Source of the DNA: Candidatus Poribacteria bacterium
GTDB taxonomy: Bacteria > Poribacteria > WGA-4E > WGA-3G
Length of the DNA: 64,000 nt
Assembly: GCA_958295815.1 (NCBI GenBank)
Contig: OY282374.1
Span: 2,748,856-2,812,855, forward strand
Direction of reading: 5' to 3'
Positions 8,224 to 16,848 of the stretch are shown here, in pieces. The notes beneath the pieces were generated by a model. The model saw only the letters and a program-made list of their open reading frames with translations. It did not search any database and was not told the origin of the DNA. The stretch's first letter is position 1. The number at the start of each line of letters is the position of its first letter. The translations under genes and the position numbers were made by a program.

Positions 8224-9930
8224 ATGAATCAAGGCAATAAAAATCGACAGGTTGGAATAAAATTATTCAGAGGTATCGGTTACCTTCTTTTGGTAGGTGC
8301 AGCTTTCTGCACGATGATACCTATGCTATGGCTGTTGACTTCCTCTTTCAAAACCGCAAATGAGATTTTCGCTGTCCCGATTAAGTGGTTCCCAAGTTTT
8401 CCGCCGCGCGTTGCGTCATCGCCTTATATTATTGAAGACGCTTATCGAAACATCGAAAGACCCGAAGCAGTGGACGAAACAGCGTGGGAAACGTTAGCAC
8501 CAGAACTGATGCAAGTCGTTTGGAGCGAAGCAGAAGCACATATTGCAGCAAACGCGCAGCTTTCCAATTACGTCCCGTCCGAGGAATTACAGACGGAAAT
8601 TATAGAGGGTTTATGGCGACAATTGGTGGCGGGTCTACCAGATGAAGTCTGGCGTGGTACGACTACCTCAATCGTTGCTGCGGTGCGGGAAGCCATTATT
8701 CCAGAAGCGGTTGATACCATCTGGGGGGCGGTTTATCGCGAAGTTGCGGTTGGGACGCTTCAGATAGAAGATCTCGACTTCAATCGTCCATCTATTGATG
8801 ATGTCCGATGGGAGGCAGAGACAGGCACGGGCGTTCGCACATCAGCGGATTCCCAGACTACAGCGAATTTGTCTTATGAATTCCGAGATGACGACACCGT
8901 TCGTATGACAACCACGATCGTTTCGCCTATTCCAGTCGAACAGATTCGGCGTATTATCCTGCCCATTCGTGGCGATGCTTCGTATCACCGTCTCGATTTA
9001 AGAGTTTCTGTGTTACAACCTGCTGGAACAACCAATAGCACTACGTATCAATCGATGCGTTCTTTTGTTTTGGATAGTGCGCTATGGAAAGATACGGTAT
9101 GGCGATTGCACGGTACTCCGGGCGAGTTAGAGTCATCACACATCACAATGCAGCAAGTGGGATCAGATACCGCAACACAGTCCGCAGCAGGTAACGGAAG
9201 TCAATTACGGCTGCAATTGACAATCCATCAACCGGCTTACCTATCTATTGTGTGGGATAAGTTTACCTCAAACTATCGGAATCTGTGGAAGACTGTGCCG
9301 TATAATCGGTATTTTATCAATAGCGTTTTCATCGCCACGGCTTCAACACTGCTAACACTGTTTTTCTGTTCGCTCGGCGGTTATGCGTTTGCGATGTATC
9401 GATTCCGTGGTCAGAAGGTCCTGTTCGGTATTCTCCTTGCCTCTATGATGGTGCCTTTTCAGGTGCTGCTTGTTCCGCTATTCGGATTGATGTATGACAT
9501 TGGCTGGCTCAATAGTTACAAAGCGATTATTATCCCATTTTCAGTAGGAGCGTTCGGTGTATTTTTGATGCGGCAGTTTATTGTCACGATCCCATCGGAA
9601 TTGCTGGATGCAGCGCGGATTGACGGATGCTCCGAGTTCGGTATTTATTACCGGATTGTGCTGCCGATCATCAAGCCTGCACTCGGTGCCTTAACTATCT
9701 ATTCTTTTTTGGGTTCATGGAACGGTTATCTCTGGCCCCTGATTATCTTGCGCGATGAGGCGAAATACACACTACCGATCGGCTTAGCGAACCTTGTGGG
9801 TATCTATCGACAAGATTACGGTATGCTGATGGCGGGGACACTGCTCTCACTTATGCCGATTGTTATCCTGTTTTTAGCGATGCAGCGTGAATTTGTTCAA
9901 GGGATTACCTTAGGAGGCGTCAAGGAGTAA
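8224..9930 (+). CDS. Carbohydrate ABC transporter permease (MalG-like) with a large extracytoplasmic insertion
   Basis: An inner-membrane permease of the MalG/UgpE type for sugar uptake. TM1 is about residues 17-41, followed by SSFKTANEIF. The remaining helices begin near residue 363 (NSVFIATASTLLTLFF). The EAA loop that docks the ATPase is ELLDAARIDGCSEFGIYYRI, about residues 459-478. Normal MalG proteins have 275-300 residues, but this one has 568. About 290 residues (60-350) are inserted between TM1 and TM2, and by topology they would face the periplasm. The insertion carries a helical part (60-190) and a beta-rich part (200-345). No MalF, ATPase or binding protein is adjacent. It starts two bases after moxR and ends just before the Rieske gene. 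Confidence 0.88.
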   Translation: MNQGNKNRQVGIKLFRGIGYLLLVGAAFCTMIPMLWLLTSSFKTANEIFAVPIKWFPSFPPRVASSPYIIEDAYRNIERPEAVDETAWETLAPELMQVVWSEAEAHIAANAQLSNYVPSEELQTEIIEGLWRQLVAGLPDEVWRGTTTSIVAAVREAIIPEAVDTIWGAVYREVAVGTLQIEDLDFNRPSIDDVRWEAETGTGVRTSADSQTTANLSYEFRDDDTVRMTTTIVSPIPVEQIRRIILPIRGDASYHRLDLRVSVLQPAGTTNSTTYQSMRSFVLDSALWKDTVWRLHGTPGELESSHITMQQVGSDTATQSAAGNGSQLRLQLTIHQPAYLSIVWDKFTSNYRNLWKTVPYNRYFINSVFIATASTLLTLFFCSLGGYAFAMYRFRGQKVLFGILLASMMVPFQVLLVPLFGLMYDIGWLNSYKAIIIPFSVGAFGVFLMRQFIVTIPSELLDAARIDGCSEFGIYYRIVLPIIKPALGALTIYSFLGSWNGYLWPLIILRDEAKYTLPIGLANLVGIYRQDYGMLMAGTLLSLMPIVILFLAMQREFVQGITLGGVKE

Positions 9931-9934
9931 GAAA

Positions 9935-10249
9935 ATGTCAGATTATACAACGGTTACGAAAGTGTCAGCTATCCGAGAAGGACGTGGAAAAGCATTTACG
10001 GTTAATGGAAGGCGGATCGCTATTTTTAACGAAGGTGGCAAGTTCTGTGCCGTGGACAATACCTGTCCGCATGCCTTGGGATCTCTTGGTAGAGGCAGAA
10101 TCCGGGGCGGAATCGCTGTTTGTCCCACCCACGGCTATGCATACAATACAGAAACGGGTGAATGCCAAACCGATCCTCGCCTTCGTATCAGAACGTATCC
10201 GGTTATTGTCGAAGATGACCAGATTAAGGTCGCGGTTGAGCAGATGTAG
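9935..10249 (+). CDS. Rieske [2Fe-2S] ferredoxin-like protein (NirD/small-subunit type)
   Basis: A 104-residue single Rieske domain. The cluster ligands are C44-P-H46 and C63-P-T-H66-G, each in the expected hairpin. Length and layout match the ferredoxin or nitrite-reductase small-subunit type, so it is most likely a soluble electron carrier for an oxygenase or reductase not present here. The start has AGGAGTAAGAAA before the ATG. It lies four bases after the ABC permease, so it is probably translated from the same message, although the functional link is unclear. Confidence 0.92.
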   Translation: MSDYTTVTKVSAIREGRGKAFTVNGRRIAIFNEGGKFCAVDNTCPHALGSLGRGRIRGGIAVCPTHGYAYNTETGECQTDPRLRIRTYPVIVEDDQIKVAVEQM

Positions 10250-10786
10250 TTTACCCACCATTATAATAAAATCCACAATTACTTTACATATAGGTGGCGA
10301 GGTAGGAGGGAAACCCCCTATAAAAAACACCTCGCAACGGAGAACGGACGGTTTAAGTCAGGTTATGTCTATTATTTTCGGGCTTTACTATAATTGATAC
10401 ATACCCCCTACCTTATATTCGGCGAAGCAATTTTTGCATTTCACAAGCAAATTTTTCGTGTCATCCTGCAAGTTTCGCGCACCAACCGTAGAAAAAAAAC
10501 ACAAACATAATTTTTAGGATTTGGCAAGGCAGCTTTTGCGAAACATAGTGAATCCCTCTGTTTTAGGCTGTTGAGGGACAAAATATGTTTAGAATTTCAA
10601 GAGATTGACGCAAATATTGAACTTTGGAAAAAATTGGCATGCCGTTTGCTATGTAACTCTCGTATGTCCATGATGTGCTCCGCTTTTGTCTTCACAAAAC
10701 GTCCGAGAATGACATGTGAATTTCTGACAAACGTGTGTGCGATTCACATTTGTATACTACCATCACAGTGATAAGGAGAGATCGAT
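10250..10786. other. Intergenic stretch without recognised gene
   Basis: About 540 bases, AT-rich. A short open frame (10571-10771) has no family features and no convincing start. No REP hairpin of the main classes is visible, apart from an imperfect GGCGAGGTAGGAGGG / CCCCCTA segment at 10292-10320. The SGNH gene downstream has its own strong ribosome site, so its promoter probably lies in the last 150 bases (TGTATACTAC near 10751). Confidence 0.5.
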
Positions 10787-12277
10787 ATGCCTAAACATCC
10801 TAAAATTGTAGCAATAGGTGACAGCCTGACACAAGGTATCCAGAGTGGCGGGATTTCCAACCCAAAAATGTCCTATCCGGCACTGATTGCCAAGGCATTG
10901 GGACTTAATGTACCAGATGACTTTCGAGTTCCTGAGTTTCCGATGGGAGGTCTTCCGTTAAATATTGAGAAGTTTTTGAAGTTTATGGTAACAAAACACC
11001 CCGGGGACGCTGACATTGATTTTTTTGAGTGGGGAAAGTGGTTTCTACCTGCCTTGGATGAATTCACCGACGAACTTGAAAAGTGCTACGAGTCTGGAGA
11101 GGGTTCAAAACCTGATAATTCTAACGACTTTTATCATAATTTGGCTATAGCTGGTTACCGAGTATATGACAGTTTCAACGTTAATTCAAATTATTGTCTC
11201 AAACAGATTAAGAAACAGAAAGGCAATCCTTTATTAGGGGAGTTTGGTCCGCCTTCCGCATCTATGTATCGGATAGCACATCGTGTGCTTAACCCGACGC
11301 AGGACACAGATCGAGATCGCTGGACACAAATCGACAACCTGAAACATATTCACACCCAAGATAATCCAGTTGACATCCTCATCCTATTTCTTGGCGCAAA
11401 CGACTGTCTTAGAACGGTTGCAAAGCTTAAGATGAAGGACATGGAGAAAGAAAAAAAAGAAGTATCTGGCGATTCTGAGAAGCGACGGAAGAAGTACAAC
11501 CTCACAAGCGCGGAAGTCTTTGAAGATGACTATAGAGAAATGGTTCGGCAGATTTCGGAAGTAATTTCGGACTGTACACAGGTATTCGTAGGGACCATCC
11601 CCCATGTGACGATTCCACCAATTGCCCAAGGCATATCAAAGAAAAAGGACCATCCCGACAATCGGAGATATTACCCCGATTACGGTCCCTTTTTTTCGCC
11701 AGAAGAAGGTGCAAATGAGGTTGATACCTACCTCAGCAAAAAAAAGGTTAAAATCATTGAGCAACGGATTAACAGTTATAACGACAGCATTCAAAGGGTT
11801 ATCAGCAAATTTAATAAGAAAGGAAATTGGCATATTGTTGATATCTATGATATGCTCGACGACCTCGCTATCAAACGGTATAATAGGACGCCAGAGGGAG
11901 CCCTTAAGCAGTTTTTTGAAGATCGAAAAATAAGTGACCGAAGACTTCTTGAAATTAAACCAACGCCAAGTGTCCTTCGGTATGAGTCATCTGACAAGGC
12001 ACGGACACAGGGTGGAATCTTCAGTCTTGACAGCATCCATCCAACTACAGTTGGCTATGGGCTGATAGCGGAAGAATTCCTACGTAAGATGCAAGAAGTA
12101 GGCGTTCCCGCGGCAAAGAACGCAGTAATTGACTGGCAAGCGGTTATTGAAGGCGATACCTTACTTCAGGATCCACCTGTACTCTGGAATGATGTCATGA
12201 ATATTTTTCATCACCGCGAACAAGTGTGGGATTATCTTTTCTCCCGCACCTGGTCTCTTATGAAAAGTATTATTTAA
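10787..12277 (+). CDS. SGNH/GDSL hydrolase family protein
   Basis: A 496-residue protein with the four SGNH blocks: GDSLTQG with the nucleophile Ser13, a Gly in the second block, GANDC with Asn205, and DSIHP with Asp415 and His418. It would hydrolyse an ester such as a lipid, acetyl or carbohydrate ester. No signal peptide is visible. At 496 residues it is much longer than typical members (about 200-250), with extra charged helical segments between blocks III and V. The ribosome site AAGGAGAG precedes the ATG. It is flanked by long non-coding DNA upstream and a convergent gene downstream, so it is probably a single-gene unit. Confidence 0.88.
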   Translation: MPKHPKIVAIGDSLTQGIQSGGISNPKMSYPALIAKALGLNVPDDFRVPEFPMGGLPLNIEKFLKFMVTKHPGDADIDFFEWGKWFLPALDEFTDELEKCYESGEGSKPDNSNDFYHNLAIAGYRVYDSFNVNSNYCLKQIKKQKGNPLLGEFGPPSASMYRIAHRVLNPTQDTDRDRWTQIDNLKHIHTQDNPVDILILFLGANDCLRTVAKLKMKDMEKEKKEVSGDSEKRRKKYNLTSAEVFEDDYREMVRQISEVISDCTQVFVGTIPHVTIPPIAQGISKKKDHPDNRRYYPDYGPFFSPEEGANEVDTYLSKKKVKIIEQRINSYNDSIQRVISKFNKKGNWHIVDIYDMLDDLAIKRYNRTPEGALKQFFEDRKISDRRLLEIKPTPSVLRYESSDKARTQGGIFSLDSIHPTTVGYGLIAEEFLRKMQEVGVPAAKNAVIDWQAVIEGDTLLQDPPVLWNDVMNIFHHREQVWDYLFSRTWSLMKSII

Positions 12278-12346
12278 TTACGTATATGCAAATTACTTGA
12301 AGGAAATCCAAAATTTCTGGGGCGGGAATGTTTGGGTTGTCTGTTA

Positions 12347-13744
12347 CTAAAAATCTGTGCTAACGCCTACCATGAAAGACGTTTTGTGAATCGGTTCAAA
12401 TTGGGATCGACCCTCGGCGGTTTCGACACGTCTGAACCGGTATTCACGGACTACAATCGTTTCAACAGGTGGAAAGAGTTCATAGCGTGCCTCTACGCTG
12501 AATGCTGACTTTTCGTCCAAATCGAAAAGATCCACGAAGAAGTTTGCCTCACCCGCCTCACCTATATCCCGTTTCGTATAGAAAGCTCGCAGCGAGAGAC
12601 GTGGCACTAATCCGGATTCCGTAATCCCCATATAGAGTTTCGGTTGGCTATTGGTATAATCCTCAAGTGTACCTAAGAAATGGACTTGTGGTAGGGGATG
12701 CCAGATGAGTTGTGAGAAAAACCCGCGTCTCGGTTCTGTGTCCCCCTCTAACCCAAAAAATTGCGGCATATCTGGCTCCGGTGATAGCGATTTCGCCGAT
12801 TCGTAGGTGTAATCGAAAACAGACGGAATATAGCCGTCTCCAAAGATGCGGTATTCAATTTTGAAGATCGCTTGGGTAAAGTTAAAACCGACACCAACGG
12901 CATTCCCCCATGCGAGGTTTGCTGTCGTGCTGTTTCCTTCCAGAATATCTGACTCCTCCGACTCTGATGTATTTGATAAAGTATTAAGAAAGGTAATATC
13001 GTCATAGAGGTCGAGCCGAAACGTACTCGTCTCAAAGATCGGGAACCCTACATCAAGTCCGAGTGCGGTCAAGGGTTCCTCGCTATCTTCCTGTAAATTT
13101 GGATTGATGTCGGTGAGATAGGTAGCACCGAGTTCAAACCGGGTGAGCATATTATTATTTTCTTCCCGTTGGAAGGGACGTAAGAACACACGCCCACCGA
13201 AAATTGTGGGATTGCCGATGTCATTGAGCATCGTTTCGATCCCAGAACGATTTTCAGAACTTCTAAAATTCAGGCGCAATCCACGGCGGTCATAGTTGGA
13301 GTAGCCAGACATGATTGAGCCGTGCCCGATTGTGAGATAGTCTAATTCGCCAAAACGGACGTGGAACGGGTCATAAGGCTGTCCGTAGCGGATGTAACGA
13401 ATGAGTCTTAACCACGTGCTTGGACTGTCCCATGATTCACCATCTTCGGCGAGGATTTGGGGTTCCGCGCCTTCTGCGTAGGGATTGTAGAGTAAAATTA
13501 GATCTAATCCGATCCCGATTTTTCCGAGCGGTATATCAGGTTGGAGTTGGAGCTGGACATAGGCATCACCGTTGATAAAGGTTAGACCGCCACCGTACAA
13601 TCCACTTGTTAGAAAATTGGGTTGTTCCATTGCAGATAGGGCTTGATCTTCTTGGGCAAGAGTAGAGAGTGGTAGGACCAGAAAGCAAAGTATAATTTTA
13701 ATCGTTGCAGAGAAAACACCTCTAAAAATCTTAGTTTTGTTCAT
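12347..13744 (-). CDS. Putative outer-membrane beta-barrel protein
   Basis: A 465-residue exported protein with a signal peptide (MNKTKIFRGVFS, hydrophobic run, LSTLAQ cleavage near residue 30). The body is full of alternating strands (YVQLQLQPDIPLG, IGIGLDLILLY, FRLDLYDDITF) with Asp/Glu/Gly turns, and the C-terminus VGVSTDF ends in Phe. This suggests an outer-membrane barrel. I do not recognise a named family. Its ATG overlaps the stop of the LolD-like ATPase gene by four bases (ATGA), so the two are translationally coupled. The context suggests a part in an efflux or lipoprotein-export path together with that ABC system. Confidence 0.72.
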   Translation of the reverse strand: MNKTKIFRGVFSATIKIILCFLVLPLSTLAQEDQALSAMEQPNFLTSGLYGGGLTFINGDAYVQLQLQPDIPLGKIGIGLDLILLYNPYAEGAEPQILAEDGESWDSPSTWLRLIRYIRYGQPYDPFHVRFGELDYLTIGHGSIMSGYSNYDRRGLRLNFRSSENRSGIETMLNDIGNPTIFGGRVFLRPFQREENNNMLTRFELGATYLTDINPNLQEDSEEPLTALGLDVGFPIFETSTFRLDLYDDITFLNTLSNTSESEESDILEGNSTTANLAWGNAVGVGFNFTQAIFKIEYRIFGDGYIPSVFDYTYESAKSLSPEPDMPQFFGLEGDTEPRRGFFSQLIWHPLPQVHFLGTLEDYTNSQPKLYMGITESGLVPRLSLRAFYTKRDIGEAGEANFFVDLFDLDEKSAFSVEARYELFPPVETIVVREYRFRRVETAEGRSQFEPIHKTSFMVGVSTDF

Positions 13745-14415
13745 TCAGCAATGATCCTTCCGTCTTTCATCTGGATAATGCGATCGGCGTTCTTTCTCAA
13801 CCCTTCGTGATGTGTTACAATCGCGACAGTTGTTTGGTGTTCCTGACGCAATTCCTGTATTAGGCTCATTAAATTATCGCTTTGGCGGCTGTCTAAGTTG
13901 GCAGTGGGTTCATCGGCGAAGATGACTTTAGGACGGTTGGCGAGTGCTCGGGCAAAAGAGACGCGTTGTTTTTCGCCACCGGATAGCTGGGCTGGACGAT
14001 GGAGAAGTCGATCGCTTAAGCCGACCTGTGTGAGGAGTTCTGTTGCTCGACTTTCGGCTTCCTCGGTCTTTGTTCGGGCGAGATCCATCGCTATCATGAC
14101 GTTTTCGAGTGCGGTAAGGTAAGGGAGTAGGTGGAACAACTGAAACACAAACCCGATCTTCTCGCGGCGAATCACACTCATATCTTGGGCTGTAGGGTCA
14201 ACAGGTTCGCCGTCAATGCGGATGTCTCCGGCATCGGGTGTTAAAATACAGCCGAGGAGACTGATTAGGGTTGTCTTCCCACACCCACTATCGCCCATAA
14301 TCATGACGAGTTCGCTCTCTTCAATAGTGATGTCAACCGAATCAATTGCAACGACTGTTGCGTCGCCTGTGCCGAAGCGTTTGGTTAAGCCGTTCCCTTC
14401 TACTATTGCTGGCAT
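13741..14415 (-). CDS. ABC transporter ATP-binding protein (LolD/MacB type)
   Basis: A 224-residue ATPase subunit. Walker A is GDSGCGKTT (residues 41-49), the Q-loop lies in FVFQLFHLLPYLTALENV, the signature is LSGGEKQR, Walker B is VIFADEPT and the switch His lies in VTHHEG. The LFHLLPYLTALENV segment and overall length are those of the LolD/MacB/FtsE-like group, which powers mechanotransmission across the envelope rather than solute flow. The partner permease lies upstream (14649-15779) on the same strand, with a 230-base gap holding repeats. The downstream barrel gene overlaps by four bases. Confidence 0.93.
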   Translation of the reverse strand: MPAIVEGNGLTKRFGTGDATVVAIDSVDITIEESELVMIMGDSGCGKTTLISLLGCILTPDAGDIRIDGEPVDPTAQDMSVIRREKIGFVFQLFHLLPYLTALENVMIAMDLARTKTEEAESRATELLTQVGLSDRLLHRPAQLSGGEKQRVSFARALANRPKVIFADEPTANLDSRQSDNLMSLIQELRQEHQTTVAIVTHHEGLRKNADRIIQMKDGRIIAE

Positions 14416-14439
14416 TTGTATGTGCCTCTTAGGGGTTGT

Positions 14440-14640
14440 AAGTTATTTTGGTTATAAGTTATATTGGTTATAAGTTATATTGGTTATAAGTTATAAGTTA
14501 AGAAGTTATAAGTTAAGAGTCGGGAAATGTAAAGCAAAGACATATTTTGCCACATATGGGCAAAATATGGAGATCCCTCCTACAGAAGAGGGCATACGTT
14601 ATGAGTCGGGATTACAAATCCCTCCTACAGAAGAGGGCTG
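14440..14640. repeat. TTATAAG tandem repeats, hairpin and two REP-like hairpins
   Basis: Bases 14440-14515 are runs of TTATAAG-type heptamers. They are followed by GAGTCGGGAAATGTAAAGC and an 11-bp hairpin (CATATTTTGCC at 14541-14551, GGCAAAATATG at 14559-14569). Two degenerate or full REP hairpins follow, GGAGATCCCTCCTACAGAAG and GGGATTACAAATCCCTCC. The block separates the permease and ATPase genes of one transport system. Confidence 0.8.
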
Positions 14641-14648
14641 CTCATTTC

Positions 14649-15779
14649 CTAAATTTCACCGCGGAAGGCAATCATTGGATCTACTGTGATTGCCCTGCGT
14701 GCTGCCAGATAACCGCTTCCGCAACATACAAGAAAACTGATGCTCGCCACAATGATTGACTCGGCAAAGTGAATTTTAACGAAAATCGGTGCCGCCACCG
14801 CAAAGACGTAAGATAGGATAAGTCCAAGTATCACACCGACTGCGGACGTCAGCGCGACCTGTTTCAGTAGAAGTGTCATGACATAACGGTTCGCAGCACC
14901 GATCGCTTTCAAGACCCCTATTTCCTGCGTCTTTTCGAGCATCGTCACGTAAGTAATCATCCCGACGAGAATACCTGCGGCTAACCAGAGCATTACTCGT
15001 AAGAACTGCACGGCTTTCATCGGTTCATCGACATAGTATTCAATGATATTTCCGACCGTCTGCTGTAAGGTGCGCGTTTCAATCGTTTCATATTCGTCGT
15101 ACTGCGTTGCTACCTCTGGCACGGGAAAGTTCTCATTGACTTTGGCGATCATCATGTTAACGTGTGGCGTGTTTCCGAGTAGGAGTTTCTGGGCAATGCG
15201 GACATCCATAAAGAGAAGCGGCGTGTCGAGAACGAACATGAGACTGCTTGTTTTCCCGACAACCCGCACTTTTTCATCACCAAGCGTAATTTGCTCCCCG
15301 ATTTCTAAACCCATTTTCTCATCAACAACCACCTCATAGGGGACTGGATCTTCGGGTCTGTAGTCTTCAAAGTTACTGGCGGTGAACATTCTCCCCTCGA
15401 TGGCTCGTTTGGGTCCACCGAGTTGTCCGAGTTTGTAGCCAACAACGATCGCCTTGGTGGATTTCCCACGGACGTTAGGACGCGCTTGTGCAAAAATGAG
15501 GGGGGACGCAGAATTGGGAACTAAGCCTTGCCCTGCATTCAGGAACGCCATGTATTCCTCAACAACGAGTGAGAAACCGATAAAGGCACCACCGGAACCC
15601 TCGGCGGAAATCCAGACGTCTGCTCCGGTCGATTCGACGTATTGTCGCGCTTGGATGCGCATGCCGTTCATGATACCGCCTAATAGTAAGATGAGTGAAA
15701 TCAGCACGGTGATACCGAGCGCTGTTAGCACAACTCTCGCTTGACGATAGCGCATGTCTTTGAGGAATAATGTTTTCAT
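14649..15779 (-). CDS. ABC transporter permease (FtsX/MacB family)
   Basis: A 376-residue permease. TM1 lies at residues about 15-37, followed by a large periplasmic domain (residues 40-260, with STGADVWISAEGS near its start). Three C-terminal TMs follow, starting with LWLAAGILVGMITYV. The FtsX-like cytoplasmic motif LEKTQEIGVLKAIGA precedes the third TM. It partners the ATPase at 13741-14415 and is probably a LolC/E- or MacB-like membrane part for lipoprotein release or efflux. The PhyH gene upstream ends 11 bases from its start, so they may share a transcript. Confidence 0.9.
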   Translation of the reverse strand: MKTLFLKDMRYRQARVVLTALGITVLISLILLLGGIMNGMRIQARQYVESTGADVWISAEGSGGAFIGFSLVVEEYMAFLNAGQGLVPNSASPLIFAQARPNVRGKSTKAIVVGYKLGQLGGPKRAIEGRMFTASNFEDYRPEDPVPYEVVVDEKMGLEIGEQITLGDEKVRVVGKTSSLMFVLDTPLLFMDVRIAQKLLLGNTPHVNMMIAKVNENFPVPEVATQYDEYETIETRTLQQTVGNIIEYYVDEPMKAVQFLRVMLWLAAGILVGMITYVTMLEKTQEIGVLKAIGAANRYVMTLLLKQVALTSAVGVILGLILSYVFAVAAPIFVKIHFAESIIVASISFLVCCGSGYLAARRAITVDPMIAFRGEI

Positions 15780-15790
15780 TTTTTTAACTA

Positions 15791-16687
15791 TTACAAGGCA
15801 GAGAGTCTCTCAGGCATTGTCTGCCGTTTACGGCGGTGCAGTTGGACGTGATCCAGATAGGCATCTTCATCGGTTTCAACGCCTGTGTCTCGTTCGAGGA
15901 AGAGTGGGAACTCAGACGCTGGTGGCTTGGCATTGTGATATGCACTGCTGTAGCTGCGCATGATAATCCGCTGTTCACGGTTGAGGGTCTCTAACCACTC
16001 TGGTGAGGAGTGGAACCGGTCTGCTGGCGTGACCCATGACGGACAATATGCGTAAAAGATATTGTAGCGTACCACATCGCTTTCGTTGGGTTCAACACGA
16101 TGCCAGATGCTCGAGTGCATCACTGTCATTGTCCCTTTACGTGGGCAGACAACCATTTCCCCTGGAATGCTTTCGTGGGTATCATAGCCTTCCATGTACT
16201 GATGACGGTGGCTTCCGGGTAACACAACGAGGTTGCCCATCTTGGGTCTCGGTAGATCGGTGAGCCAATATCCAACCTTGATTTGCAACGGCAGATCGGG
16301 TGAGAACACACCATAAGGCAAGGCACGTGCGCCATCTGGGTGCCACTGGTTATACTGCTTGCCACCGGGAGGCCTCAGGAAAAACTGGCTTATATGGAGT
16401 TTGAGGAGTTCGCCGAATAGGTCGTACGCATAACCGACATGTCGTTCGTGATCGATTAAGTCTGCAAAAACGGGATCGCGTTCGACGATGTTCTGCATGC
16501 CGAGGTAGTTGCCGGGGGTATACTTCGGATTTTTAGCGGCGACACGGTCTATTGCGTCGATATAGGTCTGGATCTCTTCATCTGAGATGGCATCTTCGAT
16601 GAAGATAATACCGTCTTTGTTGAAGGTCTCCCACTGTTCGAGTGTAAATCCGGGTGGTGCGACACGATATTTTTGTTCGGTTCCCAT
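15791..16687 (-). CDS. Phytanoyl-CoA dioxygenase (PhyH) family protein
   Basis: A 298-residue Fe(II)/2-oxoglutarate dioxygenase. The iron triad is visible: H116-P-D118 in QWHPDGAR and H196 in SIWHRVEPN, with a later Arg for 2-oxoglutarate binding (DVVRYNIFYAY). The LPGSHRHQY block is typical of PhyH. The substrate is unknown, as PhyH paralogues hydroxylate diverse lipids and small metabolites. Start: ATG at 16687, preceded by AAAAGGAGTTATCA. It lies just upstream of the ABC permease on the same strand. Confidence 0.93.
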   Translation of the reverse strand: MGTEQKYRVAPPGFTLEQWETFNKDGIIFIEDAISDEEIQTYIDAIDRVAAKNPKYTPGNYLGMQNIVERDPVFADLIDHERHVGYAYDLFGELLKLHISQFFLRPPGGKQYNQWHPDGARALPYGVFSPDLPLQIKVGYWLTDLPRPKMGNLVVLPGSHRHQYMEGYDTHESIPGEMVVCPRKGTMTVMHSSIWHRVEPNESDVVRYNIFYAYCPSWVTPADRFHSSPEWLETLNREQRIIMRSYSSAYHNAKPPASEFPLFLERDTGVETDEDAYLDHVQLHRRKRQTMPERLSAL

Positions 16688-16848
16688 TGATAACTCCTTT
16701 TGTTAGATTTTTAAGCAAATTCCGTGCCAGTCTGGAGAATACCACGTTGGTGGGTTTCTTTGCGAAATATTGAGAAAGCACTGCACAGAATAGGGCGGAT
16801 TTTGTGTCCGATGGCACGAAATGGGGCAGATTTGTCGAAATTACCTTT

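Noticed and set aside
10571..10771. 66-residue frame before the SGNH hydrolase
   Set aside because: Cys-rich random-looking text, no ribosome site, no family features.
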